Positions 8,700-17,925 of a DNA stretch of 64,000 nt are shown piece after piece (the stretch's first letter is position 1; every line of letters begins with the position of its first letter). The stretch covers positions 18,918 through 82,917 of the forward strand of contig NZ_JARJLM010000163.1 in assembly GCF_029335485.1 (NCBI RefSeq), in the 5' to 3' direction. The notes beneath the pieces are model-generated. The model had not been told where the DNA came from, made no database searches, and worked only from the letters and a program-made list of their open reading frames with translations. The translations under genes were made by a program, and so were the position numbers. Source of the DNA: Cupriavidus basilensis. GTDB taxonomy: Bacteria; Pseudomonadota; Gammaproteobacteria; Burkholderiales; Burkholderiaceae.

Positions 8700-9896
8700 T
8701 CAGGCCCGCTCGAACACCGCCGCCAAGCCCTGGCCGCCGCCGATGCACATGGTCTCCAGCCCGTAGCGGGCGCCACGCCGCTGCATCTCGCGCAGCAGCG
8801 AGGTCATGATGCGCACGCCGGTGGCACCCACCGGATGGCCCAGAGAGATGCCCGAACCGTTCACATTGAAACGTTCCGGATCATTCCAGCCCCAGCCCTT
8901 GGCGCAGGCAAGCGCCTGGCAGGCGAAAGCCTCGTTGAGTTCCACCAGACCCATGTCGTCGAAGCCCAGGCCATTGCGGGCAAACAGCTTCTTGACCGCC
9001 GGCACTGGGCCGATACCCATGTGCGACGGCTCGCATCCGGCAGCCGCCCAGCTATGCAGGTAGCCAATGGGCGTGAGACCCAAGGCTTCCAGCTTGTCCT
9101 CGGCCACGATCAGGCAGGCGGCCGCCGCGTCGTTCTGCTGGCAGGCGTTTCCGGCCGTGACGATGCCATCCTTCGTCAGGGGCCCGAGCTTGGCCAGTTG
9201 CTCGATTGTCAGGTCGCCGCGGATGCCTTCGTCGCGGTCCACGACCACCGGGTCACCTTTGCGCTGCGGCACGTGGACCGGCACGACCTCCTCGGAAAAT
9301 TTGCCCGACGCCCACGCCGCCGCCGCGCGCTGGTGGCTGCGCAGCGCAAACGCGTCGGCCTCCTCGCGACTGATGCCATAGTCGCGTGCCAGGTTCTCGG
9401 CTGTCTCGATCATGCCGCTGATGCGACCAAAGCGTGCCTCCGGCTGCGAGCGCTCGCGGCCGCGCTCCAGGCGGTCATGGAACTTCACCGTGCCGGCGCG
9501 CTTGCCCCAGCGCATGTCGGTGGTGTAATACTCGACATTGCTCATGCTCTCCACGCCACCGGCCATGACCACGTCGGCCGCGCCGGTCTGCACCATCATC
9601 GCGGCGGTGGCGATGGCCTGCAAGCCGCTGCCGCAGCGGCGGTCCAGTTGCATGCCGGCCACCTCGATGGGAAGGCCCGCCTGCAGCGCGACCCAGCGGC
9701 CTGTGCAGGGCACCTCGCCATTCGCGTACGAATGGGCGAAGACCACGTCCTCGATCAGCGCCGCGTCGAGCCCGGTCTGCGCCACAACGGCACGGGCGAC
9801 GATGGCGCCCAGTTCCTCGACGGGCACGGCGCGCAGGCTGCCGCCGAAAGCGCCGATGGGGGTACGAAGTGGGGAGACGATGGCAGCGCGTTTCAT
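8700..9896 (-). CDS. Acetyl-CoA acyltransferase (thiolase)
   Basis: The protein is 398 residues, the usual thiolase length. All three catalytic residues are visible: Cys88 in DRRCGSGLQA, His354 in GISLGHPVGATG and Cys384 in MCIGGGQG. It would cleave a 3-ketoacyl-CoA into acetyl-CoA (or propionyl-CoA) and a shortened acyl-CoA, the last step of the beta-oxidation-like pathway encoded here. The ATG at 9896 gives the canonical start MKRAAIVSPLRTPIG and lies 4 bp after the crotonase stop. Confidence 0.95.
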   Translation of the reverse strand: MKRAAIVSPLRTPIGAFGGSLRAVPVEELGAIVARAVVAQTGLDAALIEDVVFAHSYANGEVPCTGRWVALQAGLPIEVAGMQLDRRCGSGLQAIATAAMMVQTGAADVVMAGGVESMSNVEYYTTDMRWGKRAGTVKFHDRLERGRERSQPEARFGRISGMIETAENLARDYGISREEADAFALRSHQRAAAAWASGKFSEEVVPVHVPQRKGDPVVVDRDEGIRGDLTIEQLAKLGPLTKDGIVTAGNACQQNDAAAACLIVAEDKLEALGLTPIGYLHSWAAAGCEPSHMGIGPVPAVKKLFARNGLGFDDMGLVELNEAFACQALACAKGWGWNDPERFNVNGSGISLGHPVGATGVRIMTSLLREMQRRGARYGLETMCIGGGQGLAAVFERA

Positions 9897-9900
9897 GGCG

Positions 9901-10728
9901 TCAGTCCTTTGAATCTGTATGTAATGCGTTGGGAAAGCTCGGCGTTTCCTTGGCCAGGAAGGCGCGCACGCCCTCTTTCGATTCGGCCGAGGTAAAGACA
10001 CATTCGGACAGCGGCAATGCGGCGGCAATGGCCACGTCTTCCGTGGCGTCGAAAGCCAGGTCAATGGCCCGCTTGCACAGCGCCAGCGCCAGCGGCGGGC
10101 GCTGTGCAAGCGTGGCGGCGAGGGCCAGCGCGGCATCGAGCGCCGTGCCCTGGGACACCACACGGTTGACCAAGCCCCAGGCCAGCGCGGTGACGGCGTC
10201 GATGGGCTCGCCAAGGAACATCATTTCCTTGGCATGGCCCTCGCCCACGCGGCGCGTCACCCGCACCGGGCCGCCGCTGCCAGGGAACACGCCGAGCTTG
10301 ATTTCCGGCAGCGCGAAGCGGGCACGCTCGTCGGCCACGATCAGGTCGCAGCACACCGCAATCTCCAGCCCGCCGCCAAAGGCCAGCCCGTTGATCGCCG
10401 CGACCGTGGGCTTGGGGAAGTCGTCAAGTCGGGCGAACACCCGGTGCTGCAGTTCCAGCTTCTCGGGGCCGATGCGACCAGGCTGCATCAGCGGCTGGAA
10501 CTCGGCGATGTCCGAGCCCGCGCAGAACGCGCGCTCGCCGGCGCCGGTGACCACCACCGCACGCACCGAGGCATTGGCCGCTAGCGCATCGAGCGCGCGG
10601 CCCAGCGCCTCGGTCAGGCCGCGGAACACGACGTTGAGCGGCGGGTTGTCCAGCGTGAGCACGGCCACGCCGCTGTACTCGCCGGCCAACACGTTGCAAC
10701 GCACCGGGCCGGATGCGGTCTCACCCAT
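9901..10728 (-). CDS. Enoyl-CoA hydratase/isomerase (crotonase family)
   Basis: The protein is 275 residues. Oxyanion-hole segments are RAFCAGSDI and GLAFGGGLEIAVCCDL. Both glutamates of true hydratases are kept: the one in GGGLE (rat enzyme Glu144) and the one in LPEIKLG (Glu164). It can therefore be a working hydratase rather than a non-hydrating relative. It overlaps the SDR gene by 8 bp, indicating translational coupling. With two MaoC-type hydratases in the same operon, its exact step may instead be an isomerisation or the hydration of a different intermediate. Confidence 0.92.
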   Translation of the reverse strand: MGETASGPVRCNVLAGEYSGVAVLTLDNPPLNVVFRGLTEALGRALDALAANASVRAVVVTGAGERAFCAGSDIAEFQPLMQPGRIGPEKLELQHRVFARLDDFPKPTVAAINGLAFGGGLEIAVCCDLIVADERARFALPEIKLGVFPGSGGPVRVTRRVGEGHAKEMMFLGEPIDAVTALAWGLVNRVVSQGTALDAALALAATLAQRPPLALALCKRAIDLAFDATEDVAIAAALPLSECVFTSAESKEGVRAFLAKETPSFPNALHTDSKD

Positions 10729-11470
10729 AGCGGCCGCCCGTCACGTGGAGTACTTCACCCGTAATGAAACCCGCGCGCTCCGAGGCCAAGAATGCCACCG
10801 CGTCAGCAATGTCAGTCGGCTTGCCCACGCGCTTGATCGGCTGCATGGCCACGGCGCGCTCCTTGATGGTGTCGTAGGTCGCCAGCGCTTGCACCATCTC
10901 GGTTTCCATGAAGCCGGGCGCCACGCAGTTCACCGTGACGCCGTAGCGCCCTTCCTCGATCGCCAGTGCCTTGGCCATGCCGATCAGGCCGGCCTTGGCG
11001 GCCGAGTAGTTGGCCTGGGTGGGGTTACCAAAATGCGCGCGCGAACTGATGTTGATGACCCGGCCCCATCCCTGCTCGATGAACTTCGGCATCACGGCCT
11101 TGGTGGCGAGGAAGGCGCCCTTGAGCATGACCTCCATCACCAGGTCCCAGTCGTCCTCGCTCATCTTCACGAGGTACTTGTCGCGCGGGAAGCCGGCGTT
11201 GTTGACCAGGATATGGATGCCGCCGAAATGAGCCACCGTTTCATCCACCAGCCGCTGCACCTCCGCATCTTTGGTGATGTCCGCGATGATGCAATGTGCC
11301 TGCAGGCCATCGGCGCGCAGCGCGGCAGCGGTGGCTTCGGCCTGTTCGGACAGGATGTCGGTGATGACGACCCTCGCACCCTCCTCCGCCAGCCGCCGCG
11401 CGGTGGCCGCGCCCAGGCCACGGGCCGAGCCGGTGACGATGGCAACTTTGCCATTGATCTGCAAATCCAT
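10721..11470 (-). CDS. SDR dehydrogenase (FabG/3-hydroxyacyl-CoA dehydrogenase type)
   Basis: The protein is 249 residues. The cofactor motif is TGSARGLGAA near residue 14, with NNAG, Ser in INISSRAHFG and the catalytic YSAAK following. The C-terminal ITGEVLHVTGGRYG is typical of classical SDRs. Within this operon it is the only candidate for oxidation of the 3-hydroxyacyl-CoA to the 3-ketoacyl-CoA cleaved by the thiolase. ASP in VITDIL at the end of beta2 suggests NAD rather than NADP preference. The gene is 24 bp downstream of the MaoC gene, with AAGGAGAT before its start. Confidence 0.92.
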   Translation of the reverse strand: MDLQINGKVAIVTGSARGLGAATARRLAEEGARVVITDILSEQAEATAAALRADGLQAHCIIADITKDAEVQRLVDETVAHFGGIHILVNNAGFPRDKYLVKMSEDDWDLVMEVMLKGAFLATKAVMPKFIEQGWGRVINISSRAHFGNPTQANYSAAKAGLIGMAKALAIEEGRYGVTVNCVAPGFMETEMVQALATYDTIKERAVAMQPIKRVGKPTDIADAVAFLASERAGFITGEVLHVTGGRYG

Positions 11471-11494
11471 GGAAATCTCCTTCGTTGATTCGAA

Positions 11495-12376
11495 TCAGGC
11501 GAGCTCGACGCGGCCCGCATCGAGCACGACGACACCGCGCTCCAGCGCCGTGGTGCGCAGCGACACCACGCCGCCATCGCGCCACAACGCGGTACGCAAG
11601 GTTTCGCCCGGCAGCACCGGCGCGGTGAAGCGCACCCGCATGCCGCGCACGGCGCTGGCGTCATAGGCCAGCAGCGCCTTCAGCACCGCGTGCATGGCCA
11701 CACCCATGGTGGCCAGGCCGTGTAGGATGGGGCGCGGGAAACCCGCTGCCTGCGCCACGGCCGGATCGGCATGCAGCGGGTTCAGGTCGCCATTGAGGCG
11801 GTAGAGCAATGCGGCGTGCGGCAACGTGGGCAGATCGCACACCGCATCGGGCGCGCGGTCGGGCACGGCATGCGGCGCGGCCAGGGGCTGGCCATGCGAT
11901 GCGCCATGGACGGCACCGAAGCCGCCATCGGCGCGCAGCATGCTGGTCTGGGTGACGGTGGCGATCAGGTCGCCACTCGCGGCATCCATCACGCGCCGCT
12001 CCTGCAGCATGAGCGCGCCCTTCTCAGCGCCCTTGTCGTGCAGGCCCACCACGCGGTTGACACCGACGATGCGGCCCTCGGCGGGCACTGGCCGGTACAG
12101 GACGATGGTCTGTTCCGCATGCACGAGCATGCGCCAGGTGATGCCGGTGTCGGGCTGGTCGGCCCAGAAGCCGGTGTAGCCCAGCACATTGGCCATCGTG
12201 GGCAGCGCCTGCAGGCCGCCGGGCGCGCGCTCGTACACGTAGCGCAGCTGGCCCGTGTCCAGCGGGTCAGCGCCGAGGCCGCAGCCCAGCGCATAACACA
12301 TGCTGTCGTGCGCCGCGTAGGCCTGTTCGACCGGGGAGAAGGGACGGTCCAGCAAGTGCTGGGGGTCGATAGACAT
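11495..12376 (-). CDS. MaoC-like (R)-hydratase, peroxisomal hydratase-2 type
   Basis: The protein is 293 residues with a double hot-dog fold, as in eukaryotic MFE-2 hydratase 2. The N-terminal segment YALGCGLGADP and the C-terminal hydratase-2 motif YRLNGDLNPLHADP, then GFPRPILHGLATMG, are present; Asp and His in the latter are the catalytic pair. It hydrates trans-2-enoyl-CoA to an (R)-3-hydroxyacyl-CoA. It starts 14 bp downstream of the acyl-CoA dehydrogenase stop, consistent with consecutive steps. Confidence 0.88.
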   Translation of the reverse strand: MSIDPQHLLDRPFSPVEQAYAAHDSMCYALGCGLGADPLDTGQLRYVYERAPGGLQALPTMANVLGYTGFWADQPDTGITWRMLVHAEQTIVLYRPVPAEGRIVGVNRVVGLHDKGAEKGALMLQERRVMDAASGDLIATVTQTSMLRADGGFGAVHGASHGQPLAAPHAVPDRAPDAVCDLPTLPHAALLYRLNGDLNPLHADPAVAQAAGFPRPILHGLATMGVAMHAVLKALLAYDASAVRGMRVRFTAPVLPGETLRTALWRDGGVVSLRTTALERGVVVLDAGRVELA

Positions 12377-12390
12377 GTGGCGTTACTCCG

Positions 12391-13551
12391 TCAGCCTTGC
12401 GCCGCGCGCACCATATTGCGCGCGATGACGACCTGCTGGATCTGGCTCGTGCCCTCGAAGATGCGGAACAGCCGCACATCGCGGTAGAAGCGCTCGATAC
12501 CGCTGTCGGCCACATAACCTGCGCCGCCAAAGATCTGCAACGCGCGGTCGGCCACGCGGCCACACATCTCGGAAGCAAACAGCTTGCAGCAGGCAGCCTC
12601 GGTGGCCACGTTTTGACCTTCGTCGCGCAGGCGCGCCGTGTCCAGCAACATGCTGCGCGCGGCGTAGAGCTCGGTCTGGCTGTCGGCGAGCATTGCCTGC
12701 ACCAGTTGGAACTCGGCGATCGGCTGGCCGAACTGCCGGCGCTCCATCGCGTAGCGCAGTGCATCGGCGAGCATGCGTTCGGCCGCGCCCACGCAGACCG
12801 CAGCGATGTGGATGCGCCCTTTGTCCAGCACCTTCATCGCGGTGCGGAAGCCCTTGCCCGTGTTGGCCGCGCCGCCGATGATACGGTTGGCCGGCACACG
12901 CACCTTGTCGAAGATCACGTCGCAGGTGTGCGAACCTTTCTGACCCATCTTGCGGTCGCGCTTGCCGAAGGCAATGCCCGGCGTGCCCGCGTCAACGATG
13001 AAGGCGGTGATGCCACCCGCCCCCGGGATAGCAGCGTCGGTGCGCGCCATCACGGTGAAGATGCCGGCATAGGGCGCGTTTGTAATGTAGCGCTTGGTTC
13101 CGTCAATGACGTAGTGGTCGCCATCCCGGCGGGCGGTGGTGCGCAGCGAGGCGGCGTCGGAGCCGGCTTCGGGCTCGGTCAGTGCAAAGCTGGCCAGAAT
13201 CTCGCCGGTGGCCAGGCGTGGCAGGAACTCCTGCTTCTGCGCCTCGGTGCCGTCCATCAGGATCCCCTGCGAACCAATGCCGATGGTAGTGCCGATCAGC
13301 GAGCGGAAGGCCGGTGAGGTCTGGCACAGCTCGATGGCGGCCAGCACCTCTTCTTCGGTCGTCAGGCCCAGGCCGCCGTAGTCCTCGGGGATGGTCATGC
13401 CGCACAAGCCCAGGTCCTTCATGCCCTGCACGATGTGCGTCGGGATCTCGTCGGTCTCGTCGACCTGCTTTTCGGCAGGCACCAGCACCTCGCGCACGAA
13501 GCGGCGGATGCTGCCGAGCAGCGCTTGCAGCGTATCGGTGTCGCGGATCAT
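12391..13551 (-). CDS. Acyl-CoA dehydrogenase
   Basis: The protein is 386 residues, normal for the family. FAD-binding segments include FALTEPEAGSDAASL and the following YVIDGTKRYITNA. The catalytic base is in FEGTSQIQ (Glu366), at the position of MCAD Glu376. It forms the 2,3 double bond of an acyl-CoA and passes electrons to ETF. Its start ATG overlaps the stop of the synthetase gene by 4 bp (ATGA), a sign of coupling. No ETF genes are in the window. Confidence 0.95.
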   Translation of the reverse strand: MIRDTDTLQALLGSIRRFVREVLVPAEKQVDETDEIPTHIVQGMKDLGLCGMTIPEDYGGLGLTTEEEVLAAIELCQTSPAFRSLIGTTIGIGSQGILMDGTEAQKQEFLPRLATGEILASFALTEPEAGSDAASLRTTARRDGDHYVIDGTKRYITNAPYAGIFTVMARTDAAIPGAGGITAFIVDAGTPGIAFGKRDRKMGQKGSHTCDVIFDKVRVPANRIIGGAANTGKGFRTAMKVLDKGRIHIAAVCVGAAERMLADALRYAMERRQFGQPIAEFQLVQAMLADSQTELYAARSMLLDTARLRDEGQNVATEAACCKLFASEMCGRVADRALQIFGGAGYVADSGIERFYRDVRLFRIFEGTSQIQQVVIARNMVRAAQG

Positions 13552-15689
13552 GCTGCATCCTCTTCAGACTGCTCGAGAAGGGGTGCAGCGGCGGCCGGCA
13601 GCAGTTCTATCACCGCGTCAGCCGCGTAAGCCCCTTGACCTGCAGGCAGGGCGAACACCGGATTCAGGTCGATGGATTGCAGGCGCTCGCCGGCCTGGTG
13701 CGCAAACACCGACAGACGCGAGAGCATCGCTGCGAGAGCCTTCACGTCCACCGGCGGCTTGCCGCGCGCGCCCAGCAGCAGCGGCGCGCCCTTGATGGAG
13801 CGAATCATCCGTTCGGCCACGTCCTCGCCGAACGGGCATTGCTGCAGCACCACGTCCTTCATCACCTCGACGAAGATGCCACCCAGGCCGAACATGGCCA
13901 TCGGCCCGAACACTGGGTCCCGCTGGATGCCCAGGATGCACTCCACACCGCCGGAGAGCTGCTTGGCCACCAGTACGCCTTCGATGCGTGCGCCAGGTGC
14001 GGCATTTTGGCCGCGTTCGATCAGCGTGGCGAAGCCCGCGCGCACCGCATCCCCATCACCCAAGTTCAGCAGCACGCCGCCGATCTCGGACTTGTGCAGG
14101 ATGTCCGGCGAGAGGATCTTCATCACGACGGGATAGCCCAGTTCCCGCGCCGCGGCCACCGCCGCATCGGCCGTGGCGCACGAACGCTCCGGCGCGACCG
14201 CGATCCCGGCTTCGGCGAGCACGCGCTTGGCCTCAGCCTCGCTGGGGGTTTCAGCCGGTAGCGCGACCTGCTGCACCACGGGCACGGGCTGGCCCGGCCG
14301 GCGCGCGAAGGCCTGGCCAAAGCGACCCATGGCCTCAATCGCGACCACGGCGCGTGCCGGATCTTCGAATACGGTGAAGCCGTCGGCTTCGTATTGCTGC
14401 ACCCGTTCCTTCGAGGCCAGAATGGACAAAACGAACAGCCGGTCGGGGTGTTTGTCGCGCACCGCTTTCAGCTGCGCGCGCAGGCCATCGGCAATGGACG
14501 CCGCACCCACGGTGTAGGTGAAGAAACCGAGAATTGACTGGTAGCCGCCCTCCTCCACCACGGCCTCGGCAAAGCGACCTGCGATGCTGAGATCGTTCAT
14601 GAACTGCGCCGTGCAGTCCACCGGATTGCGCGGCGCGGCGAAGGGGATCAATTCCTTCAAGTGATCCTGGGCGGCGGCAGGCATCTCGGGCATGGGCAAG
14701 CCGGCGGCTTCCGCGGCGTCGGAGACGATCACACCCGCGCCGCCGCTCACGGTGATCACGCCCAGCGAGTTGTTCACCGGGTAGATGCGCCGCGTGGCCA
14801 AGCGCGCCACGTCGAGCATGTGCTCGGTGGACCGCGCGCGCACCACGCCGTGGTCGGCAAGCACGGCGTCCGTGACGGCGTCGTTGCCGGCGATCGACGC
14901 CGTATGCGACTGCGCCGCCGCACAGCCCACGGCACTCGTGCCGACCTTCATCATCACCACCGGCTTGCGTGCCCGGCGCGCGGCCTCCAGCGCGGCCTGC
15001 AGGCCCGCGCCGTCGCGGATGCCTTCGGAGTAGACGGTGATCACGTCGGTGTCGCCATCGTCGACGAATGCCTGCACCAGGTCGCCCAGCGTGATGTCGC
15101 TTTCATTGCCGCTCATCACGCAGGAAGACACGCCGATGCCGAACTCGCGCGCGATACCGAGGATGTGGCTGCCGTAGGCACCGGACTGGCTGGCGATGCC
15201 CACGCGCCCAGGCTGCGGGAACCCCATTTCCACCACCGAGGTGAAGCTGCCGTAGAAGCCGATGCGCGGATTCAGTACGCCCAGCGAGTTCGGTCCGAGC
15301 AGGCGGATGCCACTGGCGCGCGCCGCCGCCACCATCTGCTGCTCCAGCCGCGCGCCCTCCTCACCCATCTCGGCAAAACCGGCGGAGAAGACGATGGCCG
15401 CCGGCGTGCCGCGCGCGCCCAGATCGGCCACCACCTGCGGGGCGAGCCGCGCGGCCACGGCGACGATGGCGACATCTGGCGTCTCGGGCAGCGCTGCTAC
15501 GCTGGCGAAGGCGGGCCGGCCCTGGATCTGCTGCCGATTGGGGTTCACCGGCAGCAGCCGGCCCTGGTAGCCCTGGGCCAGCATGTAGGAGATGGGCCGC
15601 CCGCCGATACGTAGCGCGTCGTCGGACGCACCGATCACGGCGACGGAACGGGGATGCAGCAGGCGGCTGAGCGCGTCGTTCGCAGGCAT
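13548..15689 (-). CDS. ADP-forming acyl-CoA synthetase (acetate-CoA ligase family, fused subunits)
   Basis: The protein is 713 residues. The order is an N-terminal CoA-binding domain (PRSVAVIGASDD), succinyl-CoA-ligase-like domains with the phospho-histidine segment AQSHTASIAG, and a C-terminal ATP-grasp domain (YPVVMKILSPDILHKSEIGG). Such proteins make acyl-CoA from acid, CoA and ATP with release of ADP. The ATG at 15689 was chosen: AGAAGG precedes it and a TTG two codons upstream is less likely. It is the first enzyme of the leftward operon, right after the Bug receptor, so it probably activates the imported acid. Confidence 0.92.
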   Translation of the reverse strand: MPANDALSRLLHPRSVAVIGASDDALRIGGRPISYMLAQGYQGRLLPVNPNRQQIQGRPAFASVAALPETPDVAIVAVAARLAPQVVADLGARGTPAAIVFSAGFAEMGEEGARLEQQMVAAARASGIRLLGPNSLGVLNPRIGFYGSFTSVVEMGFPQPGRVGIASQSGAYGSHILGIAREFGIGVSSCVMSGNESDITLGDLVQAFVDDGDTDVITVYSEGIRDGAGLQAALEAARRARKPVVMMKVGTSAVGCAAAQSHTASIAGNDAVTDAVLADHGVVRARSTEHMLDVARLATRRIYPVNNSLGVITVSGGAGVIVSDAAEAAGLPMPEMPAAAQDHLKELIPFAAPRNPVDCTAQFMNDLSIAGRFAEAVVEEGGYQSILGFFTYTVGAASIADGLRAQLKAVRDKHPDRLFVLSILASKERVQQYEADGFTVFEDPARAVVAIEAMGRFGQAFARRPGQPVPVVQQVALPAETPSEAEAKRVLAEAGIAVAPERSCATADAAVAAARELGYPVVMKILSPDILHKSEIGGVLLNLGDGDAVRAGFATLIERGQNAAPGARIEGVLVAKQLSGGVECILGIQRDPVFGPMAMFGLGGIFVEVMKDVVLQQCPFGEDVAERMIRSIKGAPLLLGARGKPPVDVKALAAMLSRLSVFAHQAGERLQSIDLNPVFALPAGQGAYAADAVIELLPAAAAPLLEQSEEDAA

Positions 15690-15728
15690 GAACAAGACCT
15701 TCTTCGTGGGGTTGGATTGCGTGGTGGT

Positions 15729-16715
15729 TTACTCGGCTTTGGCGCCGGAGCTCTTGACCACCCTGGCCCAGCGGTCGATGTCGGAGACGATGCGCTGGCC
15801 GAACTGCTCGGGAGTGGACCATGCGGGCTCGTAGCCCTGCACGGACAGACGCTCCTTGAAGTCGGCGCTCTCGAGCTCTCGCTTGATCTCGGCGTTGAGC
15901 TTGGCGATCACATCCTTGGGTGTGGCGGCCGGGGCCATCAGTCCGTTCCATACCGCCAATTCGAAGCCCGGCAGGCCGGATTCAGCCACCGTGGGTACGT
16001 CGGGCATCGCGGGCGAGCGCTTGGTGCCGGTCTGCGCAATGGCCTTAAGCTTGCCGCCCTTCACCTGTGGGGAGGCAGAGAACATCATGTCCATCACTAC
16101 CTGCGAATTGCCGGCGATCACGTCCATCATGGCCGGCGCACTACCATTGAACGGAATGTGCGTCATCTTGATGCCTGCGCGCTCGCTCAGGTACTCCGTG
16201 CCCAGGTGCGTGGACGAGCCGTTGCCGGCCGAGGCGAAGTTCAGCTCGCCCGGCTTGGCCTTGGCGCGTGCGATCAGGTCCTTGAGATTGTTGATGCCCA
16301 GCTTCGGGTTCACCATCAGCAGCGCCGGTCCACTGGTCAGCGACGTGATGGGCACAAGATCGGTTCGGATGTCGTAGCGCAGGTGCTTGTACAGCGACGG
16401 GTGGATCGTGTGCCCCATGGTCACGAGGAGCAGCGTATAGCCGTCGGCTGGTGCGCGCGCCACGAACTCTGCGCCCAGATTGCCCGAAGCACCGGCTTTG
16501 TTCTCTACGATGAAGGGCTGGCCCAGCCGGTCGCTCAGGCGCTGCGCGAGCACGCGCGCCACACTGTCGTTGGTGCCGCCCGGCGGATAGGGTACGACGA
16601 TCTTGACGGTCTTGGATGGGTAGGCAGCCTGTGCCTGGGCGGCGTTCGGGATTGCTGCGACCGCCAGCAGGCCCAAGCAGGTTGTTGCCAACGCGCGGCG
16701 TAGGTTGATATTCAT
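15729..16715 (-). CDS. Bug/TctC-family periplasmic solute receptor
   Basis: The protein is 328 residues with a signal peptide cleaved near AAQAQAAYPS. The family start KTVKIVVPYPPGGTNDSVAR is followed by FIVENKAGASGNLGAEFVAR. The ATG at 16715 has TAGGAGAC seven bases upstream; the longer open frame (to 16877) overlaps the divergent regulator and is rejected. It is the promoter-proximal gene of the acyl-CoA operon and faces a LysR gene, the usual Bug arrangement. It should capture the substrate acid in the periplasm. Confidence 0.93.
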   Translation of the reverse strand: MNINLRRALATTCLGLLAVAAIPNAAQAQAAYPSKTVKIVVPYPPGGTNDSVARVLAQRLSDRLGQPFIVENKAGASGNLGAEFVARAPADGYTLLLVTMGHTIHPSLYKHLRYDIRTDLVPITSLTSGPALLMVNPKLGINNLKDLIARAKAKPGELNFASAGNGSSTHLGTEYLSERAGIKMTHIPFNGSAPAMMDVIAGNSQVVMDMMFSASPQVKGGKLKAIAQTGTKRSPAMPDVPTVAESGLPGFELAVWNGLMAPAATPKDVIAKLNAEIKRELESADFKERLSVQGYEPAWSTPEQFGQRIVSDIDRWARVVKSSGAKAE

Positions 16716-16796
16716 GCTTTGTCTCCTATTGGAATGGCTGCCCACTGAACCTCCGCCCTGTGACGCCGACCGTTTTTGAACCCCAATCGTAAGAAG

Positions 16797-16816
16797 ATTG
16801 GTATATTCAATCCAAT
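16797..16816. promoter_or_regulatory. Candidate LysR operator between Bug gene and divergent regulator
   Basis: The 138-bp divergent intergenic region holds the inverted repeat ATTGG-N10-CCAAT at these positions. A further CCAAT half-site at 16783-16787 gives a second inverted pair, CCAAT-N9-ATTGG, with the first arm. LysR proteins bind such interrupted palindromes of 15-bp core size, usually covering their own promoter and the divergent operon promoter. The assignment is by position and symmetry only. Confidence 0.4.
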
Positions 16817-16853
16817 ACTTTTGATGCACTCTCCCATATATGGGGTATATAGA

Positions 16854-17777
16854 ATGGAGCTTAGACAACTGCGTCAATTCGTTGTGCTGGCCGAAGAACT
16901 CAGCTTCAGCGCTGCCGCGCAGCGCCTGTTCATGGCTCAGCCGGCGCTATCGGTAGCGATCCGCAAGTTGGAAGAGGAGATCGAAACGCCACTCTTTCTG
17001 CGCGGCTCCCGCGGCGTGCGGCTCACGCCAGCTGGGGAAGCCGCACTCGAAGCCACCCGGCGTTGCCTTAACTCAGCCGGAGGAATCAAGGAGGCCGCGC
17101 GCTTGGCTGCGGCCGGCGAGCTGGGCACACTGCGAATCGGCTTCAGTGGTTCGGTGACATTGCGTCTGCTGCCTGGTCTCGTTCAGACCTTCAGCCGACG
17201 GTATCCAGACGTGAAACTGGAATTGCGGGAAGGCACCAACCTCGAATTGCTCACATTGGTGGAAGCAGGAACGCTGGATCTTGGCTTTGTTCGCGTTCCT
17301 GCCAGCCGACCGCCCGACTTGCGCTTCCAGTTGGTCGAGGAAGACTGCCTGTGCCTCGCCCTGCCCCGCAGCCATGCCCTCGCCAAGAAGGCCTCCATCC
17401 CTCTGGCTGCGCTGGAAGGGCAGCCCTTCATTGGCTACGCGCCTTCCCCCGTGGGTGGCTTACACTCGGCGGTAAATTTGGTGCTGCAACGCGCGGGCGT
17501 TGCGCCACGCATCACCCAGGAAGCCGTACAGGTGCAGACCGCATTGGGACTCGTGGCCAGCGGACTGGGCGTGGCCATGGTGCCCGCCGCCAATACGCCC
17601 TACCAGCGCTCCTCAGGCGCAGTGTTTCGTCCTATCGCCGATCTACCGGCGGATGCCCGCATAGGCATCGCCCTTGCGCACCACAGCCGCAATGACAGCC
17701 CGGTCATGCAGCGGTTTCTTGAGATATCTGCCATGCGGGCCAACGTGGAACCAAGGCGCAAAACTGGAGTGGCATAG
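16854..17777 (+). CDS. LysR-family regulator of the acyl-CoA operon
   Basis: The protein is 307 residues. It starts MELRQLRQFVVLAEELSFS, the standard LysR opening, so the ATG at 16854 was preferred to codons further upstream. The helix-turn-helix covers about residues 16-50 (AAAQRLFMAQPALSVAIRKLEEE), then a linker and a co-inducer domain. It is divergent from the Bug receptor and the leftward acyl-CoA operon, which it most likely controls in response to a pathway CoA ester or acid. That role is inferred from position. Confidence 0.92.
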   Translation: MELRQLRQFVVLAEELSFSAAAQRLFMAQPALSVAIRKLEEEIETPLFLRGSRGVRLTPAGEAALEATRRCLNSAGGIKEAARLAAAGELGTLRIGFSGSVTLRLLPGLVQTFSRRYPDVKLELREGTNLELLTLVEAGTLDLGFVRVPASRPPDLRFQLVEEDCLCLALPRSHALAKKASIPLAALEGQPFIGYAPSPVGGLHSAVNLVLQRAGVAPRITQEAVQVQTALGLVASGLGVAMVPAANTPYQRSSGAVFRPIADLPADARIGIALAHHSRNDSPVMQRFLEISAMRANVEPRRKTGVA

Positions 17778-17925
17778 CGGTGACGCTATTTCACCGAACC
17801 GCGCGAATCAAACGCCTCCGGCCCATGCCAGAGGATGCGGGAGCCAGTCGCTACGCGGCAGCCCACGAACGGAGACTGGAGGTGGCATCGGCTTGCAGCG
17901 GTCTCATCGCGGGCGATACTTGGAG

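Noticed and set aside
8694-9995. Long plus-strand frame of 433 residues over the thiolase gene (others at 6778, 12397, 14661)
   Set aside because: These are GC-rich shadows of the leftward operon, full of His/Arg/Gln/Ala with no motifs.
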